From contig JAFREE010000176.1 of assembly GCA_019400425.1 (NCBI GenBank), positions 1-49,672 of the forward strand: a DNA stretch of 49,672 nucleotides, given 5' to 3'. The position numbers and the translations under genes are program-made. The DNA is from Hymenochaete sp. R1. Taxonomy: Eukaryota > Basidiomycota > Agaricomycetes > Hymenochaetales > Hymenochaetaceae. Shown one piece after another: positions 24,327-35,900 of the stretch (position 1 is the stretch's first letter; every line of letters begins with the position of its first letter). The notes below the pieces were generated by a model. It saw nothing but the letters and a program-made list of their open reading frames with translations. It had not been told where the DNA came from and did not search any database.

Positions 24327-26133
24327 ATGGACTCTGATTCTACCCAATCTGCTCTTCTCTTCCTCTCCTACGTCCTTTCTGTTGTTGAGCATGCATTCTA
24401 CAAGATACCAGGCTCAGCGGTAGTAGCGCGCTATGTCAAGTCATCTCACCAGAATGACCCGGGACGGACCGTGCTGGAGCTCATCCTATTCCTTTTCGCC
24501 ATTCGTACGTTGCTCCAGTCACGCACTCGCACTGATAGATCGGGAACCAACTTTGTCAAGCTGACAGAAGAGGTGAGCCTTTTAGCATTCTGCACTCGAG
24601 GAGAGCCCACTCTGACTTTTTTTTCGGTAACGTACAGGAAATAGACGATCTCGTAGATGAATGGAATCCCGAACTATTGGCTGTCCCGCTGGATGAAACC
24701 GAGCAAAGTGATTTGAGCGTCGTCCCTGTTATTCAGGGACCTGTGTCTGCGAAACCAAGGCTTTTGAGCACGGGTAAGACCGTTATGAACCTCGCGAGCT
24801 TCAATTTCGCGGGCTTCGCCGGAAACGAATTGATCAAGGAACGAGCGGTTGAGACATTACGGAAGTACGGCCTTGGAAGCTGCAGTCCACCTGGCTTCTA
24901 CGGATCGATTGGTACGCAGCATCATTTCATTTGGAGAACGATCCAGACCTTATTAGAGTCTCAGACGTTCATACTCAGGTCGAAAAGGATATCTCCCAGT
25001 TCCTGGGAACGGAGGACTGCATCCTCTACTCACAAGACTTTTCAACAGTCTCGTCCGTTATCGGCGCCTTTTGTAAACGCGGGGACATAATCGTTGCTGA
25101 TCGGTCTGTCAACTTCGCTATCCAAAAAGGCCTCCAAATCTCCCGTTCAACGATCCGTTGGTTCGACCATAATGATCTAAAAAGTCTAGAGGAAGTACTG
25201 CAAGTCGTTGAAAAGGAACGAAAGAAAAAGAGGCTCCCTCTTACTCGCCGCTTTATCGTAACTGAGGGTATCTTCGAGAACGATGGTGTCCTTCTTGACC
25301 TTCCAAAAGTGGTCAGTCGTTTCGTTTTTCCTTCTTACTTTGAAATTAAAGAAACCTGGTTTTAGATCGAGCTCAAGGAAAAGTACAAATTCCGCCTCAT
25401 TCTCGACGAGTCCTTCTCTATTGGTACCGTAGGACGCACAGGCCGCGGCCTCACCGAACTCTACAATGTCCCCGCTTCCTCCGTCGACGTTATTGTTGGG
25501 TCCATCGCAAAGGCCTTCTGCTCCGGAGGCGCGTTTTGCGCCGGTGCACGCGTCGTCACCGAACACCAACGTATCAATTCAGCTGCCGTCGTATTCTCCG
25601 CTGCGATGCCGCCCCTTCTCTCGGTTGCCGCCTCAGAAAGTATCAGCATGCTTACCGAGACACCTTCCATCATGGCAACTCTCCACGACAACGTCCGGGC
25701 CGTCCGTGCCATCCTTGAACGGATTGATTGTGTTACCCTGCCTTCCCACCCAGCCAGCGCCATCCAACACATCTGCGTCAAACCCCTCTCTACGCCTTCC
25801 CTTCTCCCTCCCCCACTTGATGCTCCCAGGCTCCCTTCCTCCTCCTCGTCGCCCACCCACCCACACAAGAGTAACCCAGCCTCCGTCCTACCCTACAATC
25901 CCGTTAAATTCGACTTGGACGAGGAGGAACGTCTTCTCCAGCAGGTCGTGGAAGAGGCGCTTGCGCAGGGTGTGATGATCACGCGGGCGAAGCACCTGCG
26001 AGGCCAGGAACTCGTCGAGCCTCGTCCGAGTATCCGGATCGCGGTAACGGCTGCGTTGACGCGCAAGGAGTGCGAGAAAGCTGCAGGGGTGGTGAAGGCG
26101 GCGCTTCTGAAAGTGCTTGGAAAGAGACGATAG
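24327..26133 (+). CDS. LCB1: Serine palmitoyltransferase subunit 1 (long-chain base synthase subunit)
   Basis: Four exons give about 544 residues: 24327-24572, 24638-24911, 24965-25311, 25366-26133. Serine palmitoyltransferase condenses serine with palmitoyl-CoA, the first step of sphingolipid synthesis in the ER. The N-terminus holds a hydrophobic membrane segment (about residues 48-62, TVLELILFLFAIRTLL). The alpha-oxoamine synthase fold is clear: NLASFNFAGF, YGLGSCSPPGFYGSIDVHTQ, FIVTEGIFENDGVLLDLPKV, LDESFSIGTVGRTGRG and GSIAKAFCSGGAFCAG. The PLP lysine expected in LCB2 just before the Gly-rich turn is not in the usual place, as is normal for the non-catalytic LCB1 partner. A Ser/Pro/His-rich insert (about residues 430-455, SSSSSPTHPHKS) looks disordered. 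LCB2 is not in this window. Confidence 0.94.
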
Positions 26134-26983
26134 ATGTGAGGGATTATCTTCCGATATGGGTGGGAGATATCAGAAGTGACCGGTTTGGATTTAAGTTGGG
26201 GTAGAGCTTATTGATGTATCTATGTGTTTGGAGACTCGGATTGGATCTTCGTTGACTTTCTGTCCCTCTTTCGAGGCTGTCTGTACCTTGTGGTTCTCTT
26301 AAATCTTTATTACTGTACTTATCTTGCTTTTGAATGTGACTTTTTCTGCTTATAATCACGAAGAATGCACACAGAAGCAGATTTCGGAAAGTTATTCAGA
26401 TTCATGCAACGAAAATTTGAATAGAACACAGAAAAACAGCATCGAAAAAGTCTAATTTAGTTAATCGAAAAGGAAGGAAAGGTTCAAGGCACTGCAACAA
26501 AGCAATAATAGCAAAAAGAATAGGCTGGGTTTGAACGGATGCTGGTGGCGTGGTAGTCCGAGATAAGGGAGGGAAAGAATGCAATTGGCACGCAGCCGTC
26601 GTCGAGGTGGTACTAAAGCTGACTCGTAGTAGGTTGTGTAGGTAGTAGGGGGTAGATGCAGTTATGTGTCCGATTCGATGAAAAGATTGAGTTTTTTAAA
26701 AAAGGTGACTCGCTGCGCAAAAGGCGGGCGAAGAACTACGAAACCGAAAATGAAAGACTATTATATGAATATCGGACGGAATTTGGAATGATCGTCAATG
26801 GGGAACAAAAGGGGGGACAATAAGAAAGAGTTCATGGTGATTGATATCCTTACAACGTCCTTGTATCGAGTCCCGAGAAGCAAGCAAGCGAAACTACTAC
26901 AAACATTGCAGGAAAAAGGCGGCATGGTGGAGAGGGCATGAGCATCACACGAAAAGAAAGCGCTTTCACTGCCCAATGATAAT
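26134..26983. other. Convergent intergenic region, 850 bp
   Basis: This holds the 3' sides of LCB1 and the chitin synthase. Open frames on both strands are short and lack motifs. No gene or repeat recognised. Confidence 0.5.
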
Positions 26984-29900
26984 TTACGCCTCTGATTGCG
27001 CAGCCAACAACGCCCGGTCGATAGCAGCGTTGATGATAGCCTTCTTCGTCGACAAATCAACACCACCAAATCGTTGTTCAACCTGCTGCTTCACATTCTT
27101 CTTCGTTATCGTGTTGAAATCCGCAGTCTTGAGCACCTCCCGCACTTCGGCCTCGATCTCCATGTCAGTCGGCATATGTGGAGAGGAACCAGCGAGGCCA
27201 CCCATAGAACCCATACTTCCCATGAAATCACCTTCGGTCCCTGGCATGGGCATATCGAAGTAATTCGTCTGCGGATGCGAAGGAACTGGCTGTTGAAGAC
27301 CGGCGCCGCCATACCCGCCCACTTCACTCATAGGCCTCAAAGGCGATCCACCAAACGGACCGCCAATAGGCGTGTTCCTGCCAGAGTTGTATCCGGGTGG
27401 AGGGTACATTTGCATCTGCTGCATACCCGACATGCCTGTTGCCATAGGCATCTGGAACTGGGACGGCGCAGGAGAATAGCTGCGCGGTTGTGGGTCGTAG
27501 AACGTCTCACGGCCATAGATAGATCCCCCACGCGACTCGGCGTAGCCGTCGTTCTTAACCTTTGCGGGCGGCACCCAAGAGCCAATACTGTGGTTAGATT
27601 CCTTGTCCCATAGCTCATTCTCGAAGTCGGACCAAGTTTTGAGAGGGATCGACCGCGGGTCAAATTTGCCTTCGTCCTGTAAGCAAGCAATGAGCAACGA
27701 ACAACGCAGAATAAAAGTACAAGCACATACGTGAACAATCATCTTCTTGCCCTTCTCGCCCAGCACAACACGCGTAGCACCCCACGAGAAATCGTCCATC
27801 TTCCAGAAAGAGTAGAGTGGTAACGCGAAGGAGAAGACAGGGATAGCAAGGATGTAGAATACCATCCATCCGATCATGTCCCATTTACGACGGAACAGGA
27901 AAATGAGAGCTTGCAGACCGTAAATTGCGGCCAACATGATGATTGACCACATTGGAATCGTTTGACCTTCTCCCGCAATTAGGAAAATAAGATACGCGAT
28001 CTATACCGTGGCGTTAGTCCTAGATTCCCCAAAGTTGGAAGTGAGATGTGGGCTTACATATCCAACAGTAACAGGTTGAATGATTGTCGAGACCAAGTCA
28101 ATGAAGACAACAAAACGCATGGAGAAACAGCAGAAACCACAAAGTCTGTCGAGGAAAACAAGTTCACCCAAATTATGGACAGTGGAGTTGATCCAGCGAC
28201 GACGCTGCGAGAGCAAAATCTTCCATTCCTCCGGTGCGACAGTGAACGCCTTCGCGTCTCGCACGAATTGAGTCTTGTACAGCGGGAAGTGCTTTAGGAG
28301 AAGAGTCGTCAGGTAACGATCTTCACCAAGGTGCAGCAGGTTCTTCATATGCAGAGTGTCCACGCGATTTTCTGAATAGTCGTCGATAACGGCGTTGGAT
28401 ACGAAGAGTGGTTTGTGCGTGTCCGGCGTACGTAAGCGGTACATCGTGAAACAACCAGGAAGACAGGTCACAGAGCCGAAAAGACTTTCAAATGCCTTCG
28501 CAAGATGATGAGAGATATAGTACTCGTAGACCTGCAATGATTATTAGCACCTGAAACGGCCCGTCACCTTCAGGAGTTTCATACCTGCATCATCGTGATA
28601 ATCGATTGCTTCGAATTCGACAACGATGTTTCACCACAAACACCAAGAACCTTCTTGTCGTGAATCATACTGGAGATATTCAGATTAGCAATCAGCCAAA
28701 TCCATATACCAGCACCGGAGGCGAACTTACGCTGAAATCAGACGGTTCAAGGAGAGCGTATCGACAACCGTATCAGCATCCACCATGAACAAGTATTCAT
28801 AGAACGTAGGGTTGACACCGATGACGTTCTTGATCTGATGGTAAATTTCAAGCTCAAGAGGGTTCATGGCTGAGCTGAAGTGGACCTATGTAAGAAATGT
28901 TAGCCACTCGTCTCACACATACCTGCCATAAAAGCTACCCACCTTGTTCAAGAAATGCATGAGCAACATCTGTGAGTCCCGCTTTCCACGGTTACCAGGC
29001 CTCGACCTCTCCGTTGGTTTTCCGCATTTGACCACGACGATATACGGCACGACGTGTCCCGCGCACTCGTACAACCCAGAATACACCTTTCCCATGTTAT
29101 GTTGCTTTGCACCCTCACCCAGGGACAAGAAACTCAGCGGCTCCGGATCATTGTTCGGGTCCGCGCCCAAAATGTCCAACACAATCCGCGGGGTGGGCCT
29201 ATCATTGCCCGAACCGACGATCATACCATCGCAAATAATGAAGATGAGTTTGCGCTTGTCGTCATACCTAAGCTTCGCCAACGAATCGATCGTCTTGCGC
29301 ATTGACTCTTCGCCTTCTGTGTAACACGGTACTTGGCAGATGACGAACTTATCGTGATCCTCAGGTGCACGCATCCCGCCGAAACTGAGCGCGGCGAGGA
29401 ACTTGAATCCGATAACACAAACCATGACAATGGAAAGCGCGAGAAGAATATACGTCGCGAAGAGACACTTGGGTGAGTTCCGGTGGTCTTCTTTACCGAT
29501 AACGAACAGATTACGGAGACACGTCTTTTGTCGATTTAGGGTGTCACTGTCGATGTTGAGCGAGTCCAACTTTTTAGTGATATCACCGCCAGCATTCTGC
29601 CTGAAGATGTCTACAACGCTGCTGTCCATATAATTCCGTTCGTCGACCGTCGGTGCAGAGAACCCAGACGGTGCATTCGAGCTGGGCGGGAAGTTGATGT
29701 AATCCGACAAGTCGTAGACAAGCCCATTGTAAATAGCAACCGAATGTCCCTGTGAAGCAAGGTTCTTCACCTCCTTCGATGTATACCCGAGGAATCCAAC
29801 ACGGAAATTCCAACGCATCAGCGTCATTGCCTCAAAGTACCAATCCGGCCGAGAGTCGTTTGTCCATGCGCGGAAATCATGGTACTTCGCATACGGGTCT

Positions 29901-32900
29901 GACGAGTTCTTCGAGTTGATGGCCAAATACGGGCTAACATCACCGTTAACGCCATTACACAGCGCAGACACCTGCACAGGGAACAAGTCATCGGCCACCT
30001 CGCCCGCATAGTTCTCAATCAACGTATCGCTAACAACGGAAACGACACGCTGGTGGAACGACAGGAGATTCGTCAAGTCGAAGATTTCTCCCCTCACGGA
30101 CGTGTACATCGAGTTCGAGTCCTTATCGTGCGAAGCCAGCTCGCTCTGCGAGAATACGTGCTCCGTCGGACAGATCAAATTACCCAGCACCGCAATCACG
30201 AACGCTGCTGAGCAACAAATGAACCAGATCATCATGTTCAACGCCAGCTTCTCTCGCCAAGCCTGACGCACGTCCAGACGCTTCATGCGACCGCACCAGA
30301 TGAGGAATATGTTCGGGCACCACCACGTAAGAAGCCAAACAAACGCGACCCAGCGACGCCTACTTGACGACTCTTTCACATCCTCTGTTGTCTCACCCTC
30401 CATGACTTCCCCAGGAAGTGCTTCCTTTCCAAGAAGGCCTTTAGTGTCGTCATTTTGGAACATATTGCGTGAAGGCGCATAGGATTCCGAGCCCCCAAAG
30501 GCAGACACAGAGTCGTCCCGCTGGCTAGTGAGGCGGCTCTTAGCATCGATATCATCACTGCGTACCGACCCGCGCTCGTCGTAATCATTATAAAGATCCG
30601 CACGCATAAATGGAGACGCATTTTGCACAAGCGGGAGTTGCTGGTTGGATTGACCAAAGGGGTCGTTGAAGGCGCCCATGGTAGGCGACCCTCCCCGAGA
30701 GTCCTGGCCGTGACCATGAGAGGAATAGGGGCCATACATGTCACCGCTGCGAATATCCAGACCTGCCTCTGCCTCGGCATCACGCAGACGGTTGCGCTTT
30801 TGCTCTTCGACATCCTCCGCCCGGAGACGATCTTCAAGCTTGTGGAACGCCAATTGCGATAAGAAGACCTGGAGAGAATTTGTCAATCAGATTTAAGTAG
30901 AACCTGAAAAGAGCCCAATTACTTTGTAGGTTCCAACGACCAAGTCTCTTTCCCTCAGGTCCAGAGCGCCCCTCATCTGTTCAACTTGCGCAACCTCACT
31001 TCCACCACTCACACCCACAGCATTCATATTTTCCCTGTATCTGTCACAGAACTCTGCAGGGCTCATTGTCGCCTCGAATACACATGCGCTCCTTCTCGCA
31101 ATCTCCGTCAGACCAGCACTCCTAATTTGTCCTTTCACGGCCCTTCCTTCGAGTTGAAGAGGCAATTGCGAGTCATTCGGGTTGATGCAGAACACGAACC
31201 ACGCCTGCGTATCATCCAGTGTCGTGAACAGCGTGTCGAGTGCCGCACGGAACTCGCCAGCCACACACGGTGATTTGCCGTCCGACAACGGCGCGTCGTC
31301 GTCGTCATTTTCGTTTTCACCGCCCTTTTCATCCGTAGGTGCTCCGAGATGTTGCTGTCGGCGTTTGACGGTGCCTTTACGCCGTGTGGAGGGCGCGCGC
31401 ATGGGTTTGACAGTTTGCTGTGCAGCGACGATGGTGTCTTCGTTGCGCGGATGGACTTGAGTGTTGATTGCCTTACCTGAGAAGAGGCCACGGATGAAAG
31501 AGTTGACGGATCCAGTGCCTTCTGTTCCCTGTGAGTGGGAGTCGGTGCCAGTCCCTCGAAGGAGGGAGACGAAGTCAGGGTTGACTGCGTCAAGATTCTT
31601 CTCAAGGAGACCTTCAGATGAGTAGGTGACTGGGCCATTGAAATGATTGACGGTGAAGGTGGGGAAACCCGATCGGTCCATCCCTCCAAGTTTAAAAGAC
31701 GAGTGATTGCCCCATCGCTTTCCAAAAGCTTCGACCATGGAGTGGTCAGTCTTTCGAGGCATCCGCCTAGCTTGGTCATCCATGATGTGAATCAGACCAC
31801 CAGGCATGTTCGTCAGCACACGGACGCATTCGGAATTGTCAAAGTATGGAATGGTGGGAACGTAGTTTGAGATACCCTCCTGATTGTACTCATCAACATG
31901 GTACTCGAACATGCGTTTCTGAATCCAGCTGTGTAGGCGCTCGTTCGCAACGTTCACGCAGAACTGGTCGAGAGAATTGGATCGGCTAGCCGAGGCACCG
32001 ACATTCTGCGGTCCAGGCAAATCGAAAAGCCCGATGAACGTGGTGAAATCATCCCGGCACAATTTCTGGTTGATTTGCTCGTTCAGCCATGCGAACAACA
32101 GCGAGTACAACACTTTCGCAAGATCATCCCGGTTGTCAGAGGCACCGTCCGGGTCCAAGAAGACCGTGCACAGCTCCTTTTTAACCATCTTCATCTTGCA
32201 CGATAGTGCATTTTCCAAAGCCTGAGGCTGAATACCAAGGAAATCCGACACGATCTCGAGTACCTCGACATTCTTTACGACAGCCGCATCCTCGTTCCTC
32301 TGACGATCGATAACGAAGTCCAAATTGCCGAGATGGAGGATGGCTGCCAGAAGCTGACACGTCTGTGCGACGACGCGCTTGGATAGTCCCACGCTCTTCA
32401 ACGCCACCTTGAGCTGTTCGAATCTCGTCCCATCCTCATCCTGTCGTGAACCGGGAGTATGCCGGGGTCCGAGATACCGGAACGTCGACCTGTCCGTGAG
32501 CTTGAGATGCTGACGTTCTTCTGGTGAAGCCCCGGCCGCCAAGTAGTAGAAAATGTGGAAGTTGCGTTCGCCTGAAGGTGCACCTGTAACACGATTTCGT
32601 TCGAGGTAATAATCAAGCGTCTTGACACCACATAAACGACCACGTTCTGTAAACTGGAGCTCGGTATACTTTCCAAACCGAGACGCATTAGGGTTGAAGA
32701 GCGTGCGAGCGTTGCCGAAGGACTCAAGGACGAATTCGGCTGAGGGGATCTGGTTGGAAAGCTTGGAGCCTTTCTTCCCGGGACTACTGACACTAAGCTC
32801 GATGATGGATTTGATGGCGAGACGACGGTTTTCAGATTTTCCACTGCATGTTTCTCCACTGCAGAAGAAAAGTAGTCAGATAAAATGAAAATTATATATG

Positions 32901-33296
32901 ACGGGAGAAATAAGAAATGATGACGAATGGGGCTGGAAGGACTCGGACATGCCTTAGAAGAATGCACTGGTCCTGCTGAGTGCGCCGCATGTGGAAGTAC
33001 GCATTGTTGGCGAGTTGAAAGATATGCGGTGGGAGATATGACTTGTCCGCACTGGTGTTGCGATACTCTGCGGCGTACTTCATGAGTACCGAATCAGCGT
33101 TACTGGGAACATATTTGTGGGGGTTGAGGGCGACGAGTGCGGATGATCCCACTGCAACGTAAATATTTTCGGAAGTATAGCGTTCACGAAGGCAGGAAAC
33201 GATGATATCGTCTGAGATGGGGGAGAGAGAGGCGAGGTCGGATGTATTCTCGAGGCGCTGGTGGATGGACTGGCGGTTTGAAGCCATTGTTGCCAT
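26984..33296 (-). CDS. Chitin synthase with N-terminal myosin motor-like domain
   Basis: This large multi-exon membrane enzyme of nearly 1,900 residues polymerises UDP-GlcNAc into chitin at hyphal tips and septa. The start is ATG 33296. Domains in order: a myosin motor-like region (about residues 20-720) with P-loop [32 protein letters not shown] and [12 protein letters not shown]; a linker with predicted membrane helices ([20 protein letters not shown], then [12 protein letters not shown]); a cytochrome b5-like region ([25 protein letters not shown]); the catalytic domain with [29 protein letters not shown] and the signature QRRRW in [15 protein letters not shown]; several C-terminal helices; and a DEK_C-type helical domain at the end ([20 protein letters not shown]). 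The catalytic motifs are intact. The first intron (32859-32952) appears to be GC-AG. It is divergent from the SFM1-like gene by 325 bp. Confidence 0.94.
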
Positions 33297-33621
33297 TTGG
33301 GAGGCGGCGTGAGTACGCCTACGAGGGCGACACCAACTGGGACTTCGTAAACGACGTCAGGCGCGAGAGAAACAAGAAGAAAGAGAGGTAGAGAGTGCTG
33401 GTCGACGACGACGACGACAGCAAAGGCGATGAAGGAGAAGAGAGAGGGAGAGAGGAGGCCCAGGGGCTGTTGAGGGTGGGACGGTGAGTGGAAGCCTTTG
33501 GGAAATCCGGGTGTGTGCAAGCAAGTGATCGGCTATCCTCCCAAATAAGGCATCTATCCCTACACTCGCTTTTCTTTTTTTTTCTTAGTAAATTTATTAT
33601 TTTCAATCTCTTTACTCAACC
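33297..33621. promoter_or_regulatory. Divergent promoter region, chitin synthase / SFM1-like
   Basis: In this 325-bp interval, 33400-33460 is purine-rich on plus with a short GAC run, giving the chitin synthase a CT-rich leader. The SFM1-like side (33570-33621) is T-rich. Confidence 0.5.
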
Positions 33622-34962
33622 ATGTCTTTCACTTATGTTATAGGCCAGTATATACTCAATATATTCAACAAAATAATCTACCTGACACTGAACTACACAG
33701 AACACATGGAAGAGGATGAGCCTGTCCCAACGCCATCCTGCTCTTCATCCAAACAAACGCTTCCCGAATGGGTCCAACTGGAATATCTGGTAACCGCCTC
33801 TCTCCGTGATTTCTCCAAGGGATATCAATCCTTTCTCATCCTCCGTCATCTTGTTACACACGCAAAAACACAACGAAACATACGACAAACCCCGTACCAT
33901 GCAATGGGGACGCGCATAAAATTAGCACATGCGAACTCTCGCAGGTCCTGCCGCTGAAATCCATTTCACGAAACTCTCAAACGCCTCAGCTTCTGCACTC
34001 GCTTCCGTCTTCACGTCCGATGTAACCGCAGCTCGTAAGACGCCCTGTGCACTAGCAGCGGCCCAAGCTCACAGAGAGGGCGTGCTTCAGCTGATGGACC
34101 GCTCGAATGTCCCTCTTGGACGAGTTTGCTTGCTCGATCCGAAGGCAGAGAAGGAACTCTCCCCAGAGGACGGGGAGGGTAACTTTGACTGGTTCTTATT
34201 CGGGGTACGTTTTACTCGCGTCGTTTCCAGGAACCCTATCTGAAAATTCTGACCTGTGGACCTGTGGTGGCGCGCAGGGAATTCTAGGTGCGACGCATAC
34301 ATCCTATTTTATCCTATCCAACAACCTTCTCTCCAACTGTAAACTCCTTAATTAACGAATTTCTTACTTACATCCACTTTCTACCTCCCCCTCACTTGTT
34401 TCTCAAAATCGAAATCGATTCAGGCGACGACCCACCTCGAGACCGCACCGCCGAGCTGCGCGAACTCGGATTCCCAACCCGCCACCTCGGACCCGTCCAA
34501 ATGACCACCGACACCGCGCTCGGCGTCACCAAACGCGTCGTCGCAGATAAGATCAAACTGAACGACATACAATACATCGTGTGTTTCCTTTCTCCTTTTT
34601 TTTCTTGAATTGGAATCTATTTGGAGGAGGTTTTGGCTGAGTGCGCGTAGGACTTTCCAACAATCCGGTTTAACGCTAAAGAAAGCGTCGAGATGCCCTT
34701 CCGTGAGTCTTCTCCTAACCTTAACCCTACCCCACCTCTTCTCTTTCCTGCTTTTATTAGCACATCTCGTCGCGAGAACGGCTATAATACCAGCATCTCT
34801 GACATCTATCACACACGTACAGGCTACATGACCGTCGACCCTCCCACGAATGAATCAAAATCAGGAGAGATAAAAACGACAGCGCCTACGCCCATGCCTC
34901 TCCTCCCACCGGGCATGAAGGAGCTATTACACCGGGACTTGGATAGAGGCTTCGAGTTCTGA
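33622..34962 (+). CDS. SFM1: SFM1-like SPOUT-fold protein arginine methyltransferase
   Basis: Seven exons give about 248 residues: 33622-33643, 33701-33789, 33926-34204, 34278-34287, 34424-34578, 34651-34702, 34823-34962. The protein matches the fungal SFM1 / DUF431 family: start MSFTYVIEHMEEDEP, then LPEWVQLEYLHMRTLAG, FLFGGILGDDPPRDRT, GFPTRHLGPVQMTTDTALGV, IQYIDFPTIRFNAKESVEMP and LLPPGMKELLHRDLDRGFEF. Yeast Sfm1 methylates an arginine of ribosomal protein uS3 (Rps3). The GGILGDDPPRDRT and GPVQMTTDTA segments form the knotted SAM site in that family. Three splicing oddities: a 22-nt first coding exon, an apparent GC-AG first intron (ATAG|GCCAGT, 57 nt), and a 10-nt microexon encoding GIL plus one base. 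Confidence 0.85.
34278..34287 (+). other. 10-nt microexon in SFM1-like gene
   Basis: GGAATTCTAG is flanked by CGCGCAG upstream and GTGCGA downstream. Including it restores the conserved GGILGDDPP motif in frame; skipping it shifts the frame in the SAM-binding core. Confidence 0.8.
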
Positions 34963-35900
34963 ACTCTAGGTTCTCTTTCCTCGGTCGGTGTTGAGAGGAA
35001 GGCACGAAATTAAATTGAATGAATTTGTGTACAAAAAACAGGAGAGTACCGCAGTTGGTTGGAGAAAAGCGAAGAACAGGGAGAAAAAAGTAACATTTGT
35101 AGCATTTGCTGTGAAATATATATATATGAACTGTGCTATCGTACTGCAGCAATCGAACACTTCTGTACACGCAAGCGAGAAGAACAAACCGGTGTTCATG
35201 CCTGCTTAGAAACATGTATTATCGTTGTGAAATTTTCTGTACCGATGTCATATGCTCTCAACTCAGCGTATTTCTATTCCCCCACGACAACTCAAACCAG
35301 ATACACATATCATACACGTAAAATCTTACATCTTTTTAACTTCATCTTTGAATCCTTCGCTTGCGTTCATGAGTCGAGAAAACCGTCAAAAAAAGACACG
35401 AAAAAGGGTAAGATGAGAAGAGAAGGTCCGATTTTCAGACAAAGTAAGGAAAGGAGAGGAGAGGAGGAAATCGCGATGAAGATGATGGGCAAGGAATGGA
35501 AGAAGGGGGTCGAATCGATGAGAGAGATGAAAGATATGATTGCGGCAAAAGCAGGATAGTATGCGTACAGATGCGTGGAATTATGTTAATGATGCTGGAC
35601 GGAGTGAAAGAAGGACTAGAGTATGGACGGGAACGGATGAGCTCGCCAATGAAAAGACGAAGAATGGGAGAAAAGGTCGAATAAATACACGGAAGAAAGA
35701 GGTTCGGACTGGATTGGGGCGTATAGCAAGAGTGTTCAAGAATGAAGGATATCCGATGATGACTACAAGAAAGAAAGAAAAAGAAAGCAGACAAGGCACT
35801 AAATCCAAAAAAAGAAGAGAAAAGAAAGGCAAAAAAAGTACGAAACATCAAGTCAAGCATCAACCTACGCAAACCTCAAAGTCGGTCACGTCACTTTGCT
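34963..35900. other. Convergent intergenic region with long purine-rich tract
   Basis: This lies between the SFM1-like and ATG1 stops. From about 35380 to 35850 the plus strand is strongly A/G-rich with few T or C. The overlapping plus-strand frames here encode Lys/Arg/Glu/Met-rich low-complexity peptides and I do not call them genes. The tract would be pyrimidine-rich in an ATG1 3' UTR. Confidence 0.5.
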
